Part shown: positions 16,450 through 25,271 of the stretch, one piece after another
How the letters are laid out: each line of letters opens with the position of its first letter
How positions within the stretch are numbered: the first letter of the stretch is position 1
DNA from: Gammaproteobacteria bacterium
GTDB taxonomy: Bacteria > Pseudomonadota > Gammaproteobacteria > Arenicellales > UBA868
DNA: 35,135 nucleotides
Direction of reading: 5' to 3'
Assembly: GCA_022450155.1 (NCBI GenBank)
Contig: JAKUQR010000001.1
Coordinates: forward strand, 157,869-193,003
Notes under the pieces: generated by a model
Told to the model about the DNA's origin: nothing
The model's database searches: none
The model's input: only the letters and a program-made list of their open reading frames with translations
Made by a program: the position numbers and the translations under genes

Positions 16450-17535
16450 TCAGGAATCAAAGACAATCACGTTACGCAAGGCCTGACCCTCTTTTACTGC
16501 TGTTATCGCATCATTAATCCCTTCAAGGGGGTAACACTCTGACACCAGTTCGTCGAGTTTCAGACTGCCTTCCAGATAGTGATCGACCAGACGGGGGATA
16601 TCGGTATCAAGGTGCGTCTGCCCCATCTTGCTACCGACAAGTTGAATCGCGTCGTTGGCTAGATTGAGTGTTTCAAATTGAGCTGTAACGCCTTCGGCGG
16701 TCATGCCTACCAGAACCACCATGCCAGCCCGGCGCACCAGTGTCAGCGCCTGTTCGACTGCAGCGGCGCTACCCGCAGCAACGAACACATAGTCTGCACC
16801 TCGACCTTCGGTCAACTGCCCAATCTTGTCGTTGATGTCATCGTTTGCAGGATTTATCCCGTGGGTGGCACCCAGCTGCAGGGCGGCCTGAATCTTCTCG
16901 TCCACCAGGTCAACCGCAATGTTGACTTGACTGCCACAGATCGCCGCACCCTGTATGCAGTTCAAACCGATACCACCTGTGCCGATAGTCACCACCGAGC
17001 TCCCGGGGACAACACGGGCGACATTCGCGACAGCACCGAAACCGGTGACCACACCACACGACAGCAGAGCGGCGCTGGTCATCGGCACTGACGTGGGAAT
17101 ACCCAGAACCTGGGATTCGTGGACCACAACCTGTTCGGCAAATGCACCGGTGCGCAAACCGTGGCCGAGGGCGTGACCATATTGGTCTTGCAGCGGCGAA
17201 GCCGTGTCCAGAGGAAATATCGTTTCACAGAGACTGTGGTGATCCCTTGAACAGTAGTAACAGTCACCACAAGATCGCAGCAGTGTAACCACCACGGTGT
17301 CACCCACCGCTACACGTGTTACCCCGTTACCGGCTTGTTCCACGATACCTGCGGCCTCATGTCCAAATACAGCAGGCAGCGCACCGCCCCACCCTCCATC
17401 CATGTAGGTGATATCGCTATGACAAATTGCACAGGCGCTCAGTTTGACCCTGACCTCATGGGATCCTGGATCGGCAAGGTCAACCTCCTCCACAGACAAA
17501 AGTGCCCCGAATTCCCGACAGACTGCTGCTTTCAT
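16450..17535 (-). CDS. Zinc-dependent alcohol dehydrogenase (class III-like MDR)
   Basis: A 361-aa medium-chain dehydrogenase. Catalytic zinc residues are C38, H59 and E60 (GHEAAG). The structural zinc lobe is C89-x2-C92-x2-C95-x7-C103. The NAD-binding Rossmann motif is GTGGIG, followed by a 'DLVDEK' acidic region that favours NAD over NADP. It resembles class III ADH in layout but differs clearly from the FrmA at 5.2-6.3 kb, so it is not a recent duplicate. It lies between the FAD oxidase gene (56 nt upstream) and the mandelate-racemase-like gene (30 nt downstream), and probably oxidises an alcohol or aldehyde intermediate of that pathway. The substrate is unknown. Confidence 0.88.
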   Translation of the reverse strand: MKAAVCREFGALLSVEEVDLADPGSHEVRVKLSACAICHSDITYMDGGWGGALPAVFGHEAAGIVEQAGNGVTRVAVGDTVVVTLLRSCGDCYYCSRDHHSLCETIFPLDTASPLQDQYGHALGHGLRTGAFAEQVVVHESQVLGIPTSVPMTSAALLSCGVVTGFGAVANVARVVPGSSVVTIGTGGIGLNCIQGAAICGSQVNIAVDLVDEKIQAALQLGATHGINPANDDINDKIGQLTEGRGADYVFVAAGSAAAVEQALTLVRRAGMVVLVGMTAEGVTAQFETLNLANDAIQLVGSKMGQTHLDTDIPRLVDHYLEGSLKLDELVSECYPLEGINDAITAVKEGQALRNVIVFDS

Positions 17536-17591
17536 ATGACCGCCCTAGATTTTGACACGACCAGGATGAACGATAGGCATTGGTTCGCCAT

Positions 17592-18902
17592 CTAACCCAA
17601 CACAGAAAAACTGCTTTCCGGATTAATCTCCCGCAACCGTGACATCGTTGAAGTGTCCAGCACATGATCGACATTGCCCAGCGCAAACTGCAGGGGGACC
17701 TGGTCATGATCGTTACCGGATTCGCAATAGTCAATCAGCGCGCTCATGAGCTGTCCCGCGACCGGCGCATTCTTGAACTGGTTACCACTGGTCCCGCAAG
17801 CCATATAGAAACCGTCTACAGCACTGCGGTCATAAATCGGCAACCAGTCCTCAGTAACGTCATACAGATCGACCACACCGCGCATCCGGCTTGGGATCGC
17901 AAGCTCCGGGATTCGTTGTCCCAACCGCAATGCCTGCGTTGTCCATTGATCGGTGAAATCTCGACTGAATTCATCCGCGTCTACCCAGTCGTGCGGGTCA
18001 CATTCAGGATCCTCACTGCCCACCAGAATGTGATTTCCGGTTTCAGGCCGGTAATAGACACCGATGTCATTGTCAGAGACCACAAAGCCCTGGTTTTCAA
18101 AATCAAAGCCCTTCGGTGAGGGTATGTGGGCGACTTCCTGCCGCAGCGCGCGCGTCGTGATTCTCATGTCGTTGTCTGCTGATGCCAGCTTGTTTATTTT
18201 CGACGAATGTGGCCCGGCAACGTTAACCACGATGGGCGTACTGAACTGCGACCCATCACGCAGTGTGACGCCCTGTATCCGGCCGCTTTTTACAAGAATC
18301 GAGGTGACTTCAGAGTTGAACCTAAAGGCCGCACCGTTTGCTTCCGCTGCCCGCTGAAGATTGTGAGCCGACAGTTGGGGATCTGTTACATAGCCCGCCG
18401 TGGGAAAAAACACAGCCCCATCAAGCACGCCGCCGGTCGGCAGCCCAAATTCCTCATTACCCGTTGGCTTGGCAGGTGCAAAACATTTCAGATCGTAGAT
18501 CGGCAACACCTGTTTGATTTTTTTGTCATCCCATAACTCGTAAGGGATACCGAGGGCTTCTATATTTTGAATAATCTTTTCGAGATAGCCGTTGCCCTTA
18601 GTTTTCATCACCAGGCAACCGGTTTCCCGAAACCGGGCTAATCCCGAGTCATCCTCTATACCGACATAGTCTGCCCAGTTTTTCCAAACAAAATAGCCAT
18701 CATAGGCAAATGCGGTGCCGTCCAGAGTCGAATAATGCACCCGAATGACAGCACAGCTGGCGGATGTAGAACCGTATCCGGACGTCGGCAATGCATCAAC
18801 ATTCAGTGTTTTGAGCCCTCGTTTTGCCAGTTCAAATGCTGTGGCACAACCGATAACACCCGCACCGATGATAATTGCATCATAGAATTCGTTTGACCTC
18901 AT
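17592..18902 (-). CDS. FAD-dependent oxidoreductase, DAO/DadA-like family
   Basis: A 436-aa flavoprotein with a dinucleotide-binding N-terminus ('AIIIGAGVIGCATAFELAKRG', whose GxGxxG lies at about residues 13-18). It has a DAO-type C-terminus including 'GVVDLYDVTEDWLPIYD' and 'GFYMACGTSGNQFKNAP'. Relatives oxidise secondary amines or D-amino acids (sarcosine oxidase, DadA, dimethylglycine oxidase). No folate-binding C-terminal domain is present. It heads the FAD oxidase / Zn-ADH / enolase-superfamily group. The substrate is unknown; an N-methyl amino acid or D-amino acid is plausible. Confidence 0.87.
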   Translation of the reverse strand: MRSNEFYDAIIIGAGVIGCATAFELAKRGLKTLNVDALPTSGYGSTSASCAVIRVHYSTLDGTAFAYDGYFVWKNWADYVGIEDDSGLARFRETGCLVMKTKGNGYLEKIIQNIEALGIPYELWDDKKIKQVLPIYDLKCFAPAKPTGNEEFGLPTGGVLDGAVFFPTAGYVTDPQLSAHNLQRAAEANGAAFRFNSEVTSILVKSGRIQGVTLRDGSQFSTPIVVNVAGPHSSKINKLASADNDMRITTRALRQEVAHIPSPKGFDFENQGFVVSDNDIGVYYRPETGNHILVGSEDPECDPHDWVDADEFSRDFTDQWTTQALRLGQRIPELAIPSRMRGVVDLYDVTEDWLPIYDRSAVDGFYMACGTSGNQFKNAPVAGQLMSALIDYCESGNDHDQVPLQFALGNVDHVLDTSTMSRLREINPESSFSVLG

Positions 18903-18905
18903 TCT

Positions 18906-19037
18906 TCAGATCCCCGCAGCTTCCCACATCGCTATTCCCGATCGCGCGAGCACCTGGCCACCTAATCCCGGGGCACTGCATGTTCCATGCACCTGAAATA
19001 AAGCGTGGTAGCACTGCGCCATAGCTTGACGATTCAT
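18906..19037 (-). CDS. Possible 43-aa ORF upstream of the FAD oxidase
   Basis: A minus-strand ATG at 19037 opens a 43-codon frame whose TGA (18908-18906) lies 3 nt before the FAD oxidase ATG. The peptide begins MNRQAMAQCYHALFQ and contains a Gly-rich 'GTCSAPGLGGQVLARSG' stretch with two Cys residues in total. No strong Shine-Dalgarno precedes it, and I recognise no family. The tight abutment to the next gene is the only support. Chance is quite possible. Confidence 0.28.
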   Translation of the reverse strand: MNRQAMAQCYHALFQVHGTCSAPGLGGQVLARSGIAMWEAAGI

Positions 19038-19063
19038 AAAATCACTTTGCCCAAGTTGGGTGA

Positions 19064-20305
19064 TCAGTTGGCTACCGTACCCAGCCGCGATACCTCACCG
19101 GTAATGTAGTTGTGAACCTTGAAAGCTCCCAACGGTGTACCCAGATAGCCATCCACTTTCCAAAGATTGTCAGTAATTAAATCAGTGGGAGAAAAATTTT
19201 CACTGTCATACAGTGGATCATCGCCGCCATGCGTGTGATAACTGGCTGTCGCCACCGTACCGGAAGGCACGCGGTTAGGAGAGCCGATATTAACCGAATT
19301 CACAGTACCCTGAACCGGGTTGAGTGCGCTAAAGGTCGCATCGATGTTGCGATAGATCCAGCTTCCGTATTCGATGTTTTCACTAACCGAAGTTGGATTG
19401 ATGTCATTCAACGCATTCCAGGCTGCATCATTTTGTCCCGACCACCGACTTACGCTATCAGCGCCCGCGTCACCGGAACTGGCGATCAACGCGACTGCGA
19501 CTGCGGCCACACCAAGCATCGCCACTTCGCGTACACCATCGCTTGAACCATCTCTTAAGCCAGCAGTAAGTGCCGGCATGGGCGCACGGCCAAAACTACC
19601 CCGCAAAGTCAGCATGACCCGCTCAGAGTTCGACCCTGAAAAACGCAGGCTTCGCCCCTGATGAAACTCAAGTTCCAGCTTAGCTCGAGGATAGTCGCTG
19701 AAGGCAAAAGGCAGCATCAGGTTCACCTGTCGATCATGGGCGGACCCCGCTTCGATCTGCCGTACCGTCAGTGTGATACCGCGCATCTTCGCCCGGATGT
19801 CGGCGGCATAGGCAGCCACACCGTCTTCTCGTTCTATGCGAAAAATGCTGCTGAAAAACACGTCTGTCGAAAACCGGCCGTACCAGCTGTGGCGGTCACC
19901 CAAACCCGAGCTGGCAATTCGGGCGCCGCCCAGGTCGACGTCGACCAGCACACCGCTGTACCGTAGGCCACCGCCCTGAAAATCCACAGGAAGTTCACCA
20001 GAGGGATGAAACAAACGAGAATCAACGCCAGCGTAGTGGTCAGACAGCACCGACAGATGCGAGCCCTGGCCTGCAAAGGTCAGCCCAGAGAGTCTGCGGC
20101 GTGCCATTGTCAGTCCGAACACCTGGGCCTGCTCTGCAAGTCCCAACACCGAGGTGGCCGCACGCTGACCCATTACAGGCTGGGTCATCCACCAGCCCGC
20201 AGTGGACATTTCATCGCCCGCAGCCCGACCTGCTGAGCTAAGGACCATGCAACCCACCACGGCAAGCGTACACAGCCAGCCTATCCACGGAGTTTTAACA
20301 GCCAT
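19064..20305 (-). CDS. Exported protein with C-terminal DUF4329 (JAMM-like) domain
   Basis: A 413-aa protein with a clear signal peptide (Lys4, hydrophobic 9-25, cleavage near AGRAA, about 26-30). Residues about 40-250 form a beta-rich region I do not recognise. A hydrophobic Ala-rich segment follows (about 265-283, 'VAMLGVAAVAVALIASSG') that could span the membrane. The last 120 residues match DUF4329, with H357-T-H359 and S372-P-T-D375 plus a typical 'GYLGTPLGAFKVH' end. HxH...SxxD is the zinc signature of JAMM/JAB peptidases, and DUF4329 is, as I recall, grouped with that fold and common at the ends of RHS-type proteins. GGAGG precedes the ATG. No immunity or secretion gene is adjacent. 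Confidence 0.78.
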   Translation of the reverse strand: MAVKTPWIGWLCTLAVVGCMVLSSAGRAAGDEMSTAGWWMTQPVMGQRAATSVLGLAEQAQVFGLTMARRRLSGLTFAGQGSHLSVLSDHYAGVDSRLFHPSGELPVDFQGGGLRYSGVLVDVDLGGARIASSGLGDRHSWYGRFSTDVFFSSIFRIEREDGVAAYAADIRAKMRGITLTVRQIEAGSAHDRQVNLMLPFAFSDYPRAKLELEFHQGRSLRFSGSNSERVMLTLRGSFGRAPMPALTAGLRDGSSDGVREVAMLGVAAVAVALIASSGDAGADSVSRWSGQNDAAWNALNDINPTSVSENIEYGSWIYRNIDATFSALNPVQGTVNSVNIGSPNRVPSGTVATASYHTHGGDDPLYDSENFSPTDLITDNLWKVDGYLGTPLGAFKVHNYITGEVSRLGTVAN

Positions 20306-20479
20306 GCTGCCTCCGCAACACCCGTGACGTTTCGATGTTTATCGACATACCCTCACGCAAATTGCGGACTAGCCACACCCCATAGTCGATCAACAATCAA
20401 TTCCTCCACACTAATTACCTGCTACGCTACCGCTTCCTTGCCCGCAGGATTATCGCAGGAACCCATCAGGCCGGTTTGG

Positions 20480-21358
20480 TTGAAAACACGAGATTTATTC
20501 ATTGTCGCCAGTGTCCCACTGATCTGGGGGCTGGGCTTTACGATTGCCAAGGCCGGCCTGGCGGAATTTCCACCTCTGTTCCTCATGGGCATGCGGTTTA
20601 CACTGGCTGCCGTACTGCTGGTCTGGTTCCTGCCGGTTCCACGAGGGCACCTAAAAGATATATTCTGGATCGCGCTGGTCGGTTCATCGATTCAATACGG
20701 CCTGACCTTCACAGGTCTGTCCCGGATTGATGCCTCCCTGGCCGTCATTATCGTCCACCTGGAAGTGCCGTTCAGCGTGCTCCTGGCCGCAATCGTGCTC
20801 GGGGAACGTCCCGGCTATCTGCGATGGTTGGGTATGCTCGTGGCCTTCCTGGGCATCGTTCTGATTGCCGGCCAACCACAGGTCCGCGGACAAGGACTTC
20901 CGATTCTTCTGACTGCGGGCGGGGCAATGACCTGGGCAGTCGGACAGCTTATGGTTAAGCGACTTCATGGTGCGGTCAGCGGGCTGACGCTTATCGGTTG
21001 GATCGGGGTATTTGCCGGCCCTCAGATGTTAGCTGGCTCTTTTCTGATCGAAACAGGTCAGCTCAACGCACTTGGCGAGGCAACCTGGGTAGGCTGGGGT
21101 TCCGTGTTGTACCTTGGTATCGTCATGACCATCGCAGGTTACGGAATCTGGTTTACGGTGCTTTCGCGGAACCCCATGTCACAGGTCATGCCTGTGCTGT
21201 TGTTGTTGCCTATATTCACAATCGTGTCCAGTATGCTGTTGCTCGGCGAAAGGCCGTCCTGGCTCGTGCTTGGCGGCGGGCTGATCGTACTCACGGGAGT
21301 CGCCATCATTGTATTTGCCCACAAACTGAGCTTCACAAGAGAAGAAACAACCGGCTAA
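20480..21358 (+). CDS. EamA/DMT-superfamily transporter
   Basis: A 292-aa inner-membrane protein with ten helices in two repeats, opening 'LFIVASVPLIWGLGFTIAKAGL' and ending 'LVLGGGLIVLTGVAIIVFA'. It resembles EamA-type O-acetylserine/cysteine or general metabolite exporters. The frame is open back to an ATG at 20324, but that would leave only 18 nt to the divergent neighbour and add 52 residues of poor composition. A TTG at 20480 gives normal family length, although its Shine-Dalgarno is weak. The phosphopantetheinyl transferase gene starts 5 nt after its stop, so the pair is one unit. The substrate is unknown. Confidence 0.82.
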   Translation: MKTRDLFIVASVPLIWGLGFTIAKAGLAEFPPLFLMGMRFTLAAVLLVWFLPVPRGHLKDIFWIALVGSSIQYGLTFTGLSRIDASLAVIIVHLEVPFSVLLAAIVLGERPGYLRWLGMLVAFLGIVLIAGQPQVRGQGLPILLTAGGAMTWAVGQLMVKRLHGAVSGLTLIGWIGVFAGPQMLAGSFLIETGQLNALGEATWVGWGSVLYLGIVMTIAGYGIWFTVLSRNPMSQVMPVLLLLPIFTIVSSMLLLGERPSWLVLGGGLIVLTGVAIIVFAHKLSFTREETTG

Positions 21359-21363
21359 ATCAT

Positions 21364-22113
21364 ATGGCAACATCAAGCGCAACCATTCAGACTGGTGAAA
21401 TCCATGTGTGGTCTTTGAGTTTTTCTGACGCCGTACCCGATCTCACGAGCCTGCATCAGCTCCTTTCTGACGACGAGCGTACCCGCGCAGCCCGCTTCAT
21501 CTCTGACATCGATAGGACCCGCTTTACCGTTGCCCGCGGCGTACTGCGTCAACTCCTGTCTGCTTATACCGGACACCCAGCCAGATCAATCGAACTGGTC
21601 TACGGCCTCCATGGCCGGCCTGCCGTGACAGCTTCCCAGGCACATGACATTAACTTTAATCTGTCACATTCGGGAGAACATGCTTTATTCGCACTGACGG
21701 GTGAGGGCGAGGTCGGTATCGATATTGAACGAATTCGACCCCACTCACCAGCCTATCGACTGCGTCTCGCCAGGCGGTTTTTTTCTGAGATGGAATTCTC
21801 TGCGATAGAAGGACTAAGCGCATCGTGCGTCGAACAGGCATTCTTTGCCTGCTGGACCCGCAAGGAGGCTTACATCAAAGTACATGGCCTGGGCCTGTCA
21901 CTGCCGCTGTCACAGTTCTCTGTCAGCGTAAATCCCGCTAGCGCACCACAACTTATAGCGACCCCTTGGTGCCCTTCCGACCTCAAGCTGACCCGGTTGT
22001 GGGACCTTGCAGTACCTGACGGCTACCGTGCCGCTATCGCTCTGAATAATTTTACTGGTGACCCTGAAATTCGCCCATTCGATTGGTCAGCTAAGATCAG
22101 CCCCGGCCTATGA
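21364..22113 (+). CDS. 4'-phosphopantetheinyl transferase (Sfp/AcpT type)
   Basis: A 249-aa cytoplasmic enzyme of the double-domain Sfp type. It moves the phosphopantetheine arm from CoA to a Ser on acyl- or peptidyl-carrier proteins. Motifs present are 'FNLSHSGEHALFA' (about 98-110, His102), Mg ligands in 'VGIDIERI' (D120, E122) and 'CWTRKEAYIKVHGLGLSLPL' (W164, K167, E168, K172). The ATG at 21364 lies 5 nt after the EamA stop; the same frame runs open further upstream but there overlaps EamA. No NRPS, PKS or carrier protein is in the window, so its targets lie elsewhere. Its end overlaps the convergent manC gene by 6 nt. Confidence 0.9.
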   Translation: MATSSATIQTGEIHVWSLSFSDAVPDLTSLHQLLSDDERTRAARFISDIDRTRFTVARGVLRQLLSAYTGHPARSIELVYGLHGRPAVTASQAHDINFNLSHSGEHALFALTGEGEVGIDIERIRPHSPAYRLRLARRFFSEMEFSAIEGLSASCVEQAFFACWTRKEAYIKVHGLGLSLPLSQFSVSVNPASAPQLIATPWCPSDLKLTRLWDLAVPDGYRAAIALNNFTGDPEIRPFDWSAKISPGL

Positions 22114-23517
22114 TCGGTTGAAATCATCTTCGAAGCGCTCAATATCGTCTTCGCCAAGATAGCTACCGGTCTGCACTTCAATGACCTCCAGCATCTCACT
22201 TCCAGAATTTTTCAAACGGTGTACTGTACCTGCTGGAATAAATACAGATCCCCTCGGTTCCAATGTGAATTCTTGGTCACCGCACGTGACCTGTGCCCTA
22301 CCACTGACCACGACCCAGTGCTCGGCCCGGTGCTGATGCTTTTGTAACGACAAGCGGGCTCCGGGTAGCACTGTCAGGTGCTTGACCTGATAACCAGGGC
22401 CGGTCTCAAGAGAATCATAGCTCCCCCATGGTCGAAAAACCTTACGATGCATCGCATATTGAGGACGATCACTTTCTTTTAACCTGGCAACAACTTGCTT
22501 AACCTGCTCTACTTTTTCCCGTGCCGACACCAGCAAGGCATCAGGCGTATCGACAATCACTAGATCATCAACTCCTAGAGTAGACACCAATCGATGCTCT
22601 GCGTGAACATAGGTATTTCGAGTGTCCTCAGTCAGCACATCCCCCCGCAATACGTTACCGTATTCATCTTTATCTCCGATGTTCCACAATGAAGACCAGG
22701 ATCCCACATCGTTCCAGCCGGCATCAAGCGACACGACTACAGCTGCCGCTGTGTGTTCCATTACGGCGTAATCGATCGAATTACTTGGACATCTGGAAAA
22801 AGTCTCTTCTGGGAGTCGTGCAAAATCCATTTCGCGAACCAGCGTCTGATATGCCTCGTGACAACTGTCATAGATAGCCTTACTGTAGGTCTGTAGTGCC
22901 TTGAGATAATCTTTTGCGCTGAACATAAACATTCCGCTGTTCCACAAATAGTCACCGCTGGCGAGGTACTGACTGGCAGTTTCATGATCGGGTTTTTCAA
23001 CAAACTCGTCGACCTGAAATAAATCAGTGGAAAGTTCAGCGCCACGGCGGATATAGCCATATCCGGTTTCTGGACTACTTGGAACCACACCGAACAGTGC
23101 AAGATGACCCTTCTGCACGCCTTCTGCCGCCTTGGCAACAGCCTGTCCCAGAGCCATCGGATCTGTAATCACATGGTCTGCCGGCAGAACCAGCAATACC
23201 GGATCTTCAGCCAGTGCCTGCGCTTCCAATGCAGCGATCGCTGCTGCCGGGGCCGTATTTCTGCCTACAGGCTCAAGAATAATTCCCTGGTGATCAAGAT
23301 CTAATGTCGAGAGCTGGCCTGCGACAATGAACCGGTGGTCTTCGTGACAAACCAACACCGGTGCTGCCAGGTCGAGAGCGGCAAGCCGTATGACCGTATC
23401 CTGCAGCAGTGTATTGTCTCCGGTGATAGACAGAAATTGCTTGGGAACCAGCTGGCGGGAAAGCGGCCACAAGCGAGTGCCCGATCCACCACAAAGAATG
23501 ACCGGAATTATTGACAT
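22108..23517 (-). CDS. manC: Mannose-1-phosphate guanylyltransferase / mannose-6-phosphate isomerase
   Basis: A 469-aa bifunctional ManC/AlgA/CpsB-type enzyme that makes GDP-mannose for surface polysaccharides. The N-terminal nucleotidyltransferase domain starts 'PVILCGGSGTRLWPLSR' (G-rich loop about 10-21), with 'PKQFL' and later 'FVEKPD'. The C-terminal type II PMI cupin is 'RLSLQKHQHRAEHWVVVSG' and 'VFIPAGTVHRLKNSG'. Full length for the family. No other GDP-sugar or capsule genes are adjacent. The ORF is convergent with the PPTase gene (6-nt overlap) and lies 65 nt downstream of the LOG-family gene on the same strand. Confidence 0.94.
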   Translation of the reverse strand: MSIIPVILCGGSGTRLWPLSRQLVPKQFLSITGDNTLLQDTVIRLAALDLAAPVLVCHEDHRFIVAGQLSTLDLDHQGIILEPVGRNTAPAAAIAALEAQALAEDPVLLVLPADHVITDPMALGQAVAKAAEGVQKGHLALFGVVPSSPETGYGYIRRGAELSTDLFQVDEFVEKPDHETASQYLASGDYLWNSGMFMFSAKDYLKALQTYSKAIYDSCHEAYQTLVREMDFARLPEETFSRCPSNSIDYAVMEHTAAAVVVSLDAGWNDVGSWSSLWNIGDKDEYGNVLRGDVLTEDTRNTYVHAEHRLVSTLGVDDLVIVDTPDALLVSAREKVEQVKQVVARLKESDRPQYAMHRKVFRPWGSYDSLETGPGYQVKHLTVLPGARLSLQKHQHRAEHWVVVSGRAQVTCGDQEFTLEPRGSVFIPAGTVHRLKNSGSEMLEVIEVQTGSYLGEDDIERFEDDFNRS

Positions 23518-23582
23518 ATTCTCAACGCTGCCACATCGATCAGATCTAAACCGTTAATTGTACTCACTGGCAAACGCCGGAA

Positions 23583-24122
23583 TCATAATCCGTCAAACCT
23601 GTCCAACAACCCGTCCACCGTTTGATCTACGAGCAGATTACGGATTTGCGCTGAACTGACAAATCCTTGTGTTTGGGCGTGATTCAGAAAGTTGATAAGC
23701 TGATCGTAGTAACCTTCGCTATTGAGCAGACCACACGGTTTCTGGTGAAAGCGCAATTGCGCGAAGGTCATAATTTCAAACAGCTCCTCCAGCGTGCCAA
23801 TTCCACCCGGAAGGGCGATAAAACCATCTGACAGTTGTGCCATAAGCGCCTTTCGCTCGTGCATCGAATCAACGACATGAAGATCTGCCAATCCGGTATG
23901 AGCAATTTCCATATCGATCAGGGACTGTGGTATTACGCCAACTGCCCTACCCCCTGCGCCGATAACGGCGTCGGCGACTGCACCCATCAGCCCTACACTG
24001 GCACCACCATAGACCAGACCTAAATCCCGCTCGGCCAGTGTGCGGCCGAGCCGGACCGCCTCCACCCTGTAACCTTCACGGGTGCCATTATGAGAACCGC
24101 AGAACACACAGATACTCTTCAA
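23583..24122 (-). CDS. LOG-family protein (TIGR00730, cytokinin riboside 5'-monophosphate phosphoribohydrolase-like)
   Basis: A 179-aa Rossmann-fold protein of the LOG family. It shows 'ICVFCGSHNGTREGY', the 'LVYGGASVGLMG' loop, R90-K91 ('HERKALM') and the signature 'PGGIGTLEELFE' (105-116), whose Glu residues are catalytic. Family members release the base from nucleoside 5'-monophosphates (AMP or cytokinin forms); the bacterial role is probably nucleotide turnover. The start is a TTG at 24122 with GAGGGG a few nt upstream. It is divergent from the cysK-like gene. Confidence 0.91.
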   Translation of the reverse strand: MKSICVFCGSHNGTREGYRVEAVRLGRTLAERDLGLVYGGASVGLMGAVADAVIGAGGRAVGVIPQSLIDMEIAHTGLADLHVVDSMHERKALMAQLSDGFIALPGGIGTLEELFEIMTFAQLRFHQKPCGLLNSEGYYDQLINFLNHAQTQGFVSSAQIRNLLVDQTVDGLLDRFDGL

Positions 24123-24206
24123 TAATCCCCCTCTCTATTCAGGTCTGGCAGAAACTCGGGTACCTGTGCAGTGTAGATCCTACTCTTACCCACGTCTGGG
24201 CAGTAC

Positions 24207-24234
24207 TTTACGCAACACCGGTATACACTATACG
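24207..24234 (+). promoter_or_regulatory. Candidate promoter for the cysK-like gene
   Basis: TTTACG (24207-24212), a 16-nt spacer and TATACG (24229-24234) lie about 45 nt before the ATG at 24279. Both boxes are partial matches to sigma70 consensus. No CysB site could be recognised by eye. Confidence 0.33.
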
Positions 24235-24278
24235 GCAATGGATCGTCACTACCCGGGACTGCACCAGGAATATGCCCC

Positions 24279-25190
24279 ATGAAGTTTGACAACGTCCTGC
24301 AGACTGTCGGCCGAACACCGGTGGTCCGCCTGAACAGTTTTACCGACCACCTTGCCCGCGAACTCTGGGTAAAACTGGAGAGCTTCAACCCGGCCGGTTC
24401 GGTCAAAGACAGGCCTGCTCTGAACATGATTGAGGATGCCGAACAGCGGGGTGTTTTAAATCCCGGCGACACGATTATTGAACCCACTTCCGGCAACACC
24501 GGCATCGGGCTCGCCATGGTTGCCGCTGTCAAGGGATACCGGGCGATCTTCGTGATGTCTGAAGACATGAGTTCAGAACGGAAGCAAATACTACTTGCCT
24601 ACGGTGCAGAACTGGTGCTGACACCGGCTGACAAAGGCACTATCGGAGCAATAGAAGAAGCCCGGCGATTATCTGAAGAGAAGGGCTATTTCTTTGTCGG
24701 CCAGCACTACAATCCAGCCAATCCTGCGGCGCATCAGATTACCGCGAACGAAATCTATGAAGACTTCGGCGAAAAGCTCGACGCGATCGTCTGTACCACC
24801 GGTACCGGCGGGACTATATCGGGTCTTTCAACCTACCTGAAGGACCGAATTCCCGACCTGATGATCATCGCCACGGAGCCCGAGGATTCACCTATTCTCT
24901 CGAAGGGCATCGCCTGTAAACACAAGATCATGGGCACGGCACCTGGCTTTATTCCCGATACCCTGGACCAATCAGCCTACGACGACATCATACCCGTCTC
25001 CACTGAAGCGGCCTTTCAATCAGCGCGCAAACTGGCTACTGACGAGGGCATCTTTTGCGGCATCTCCTGCGGCGCAGCAGTCGCGGGCATGCTCGACTAT
25101 GCCTCAAAAGAAAGTACCCGTGGCGCTGTCTTACTGGCCATTCTGCCAGACACTGGAGAGCGCTACCTCAGTACCGACCTATGGGCCTAG
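24279..25190 (+). CDS. cysK: Cysteine synthase A-like PLP enzyme (O-acetylserine sulfhydrylase)
   Basis: A 303-aa fold-type II PLP enzyme that makes cysteine from O-acetylserine and sulfide. PLP lysine K43 sits in 'FNPAGSVKDR'. The substrate loop is 'TSGNTG' (70-75), the phosphate-binding loop 'TGTGGT' and the C-terminal motif 'ILPDTGERYLST'. The 'EPEDSPILSKG' and 'GFIPDTLD' segments favour CysK over CysM. It is slightly shorter than E. coli CysK at the C-terminus. AGGA precedes the ATG at suitable spacing. It is monocistronic between divergent and convergent neighbours. Cystathionine beta-synthase-type activity cannot be excluded. Confidence 0.9.
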   Translation: MKFDNVLQTVGRTPVVRLNSFTDHLARELWVKLESFNPAGSVKDRPALNMIEDAEQRGVLNPGDTIIEPTSGNTGIGLAMVAAVKGYRAIFVMSEDMSSERKQILLAYGAELVLTPADKGTIGAIEEARRLSEEKGYFFVGQHYNPANPAAHQITANEIYEDFGEKLDAIVCTTGTGGTISGLSTYLKDRIPDLMIIATEPEDSPILSKGIACKHKIMGTAPGFIPDTLDQSAYDDIIPVSTEAAFQSARKLATDEGIFCGISCGAAVAGMLDYASKESTRGAVLLAILPDTGERYLSTDLWA

Positions 25191-25271
25191 AAGTCGCGAA
25201 TCTGTCTAAGTCCTCACCGAACCAGCTAATACTGCTGCACGCAGCTTAACCTTTACCTGGCAACCTGCTCA

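Noticed and set aside
20998-21363. Long N-terminal extension of the PPTase frame
   Set aside because: It overlaps the EamA coding region in another frame; the ATG at 21364 gives normal length and 5-nt spacing.
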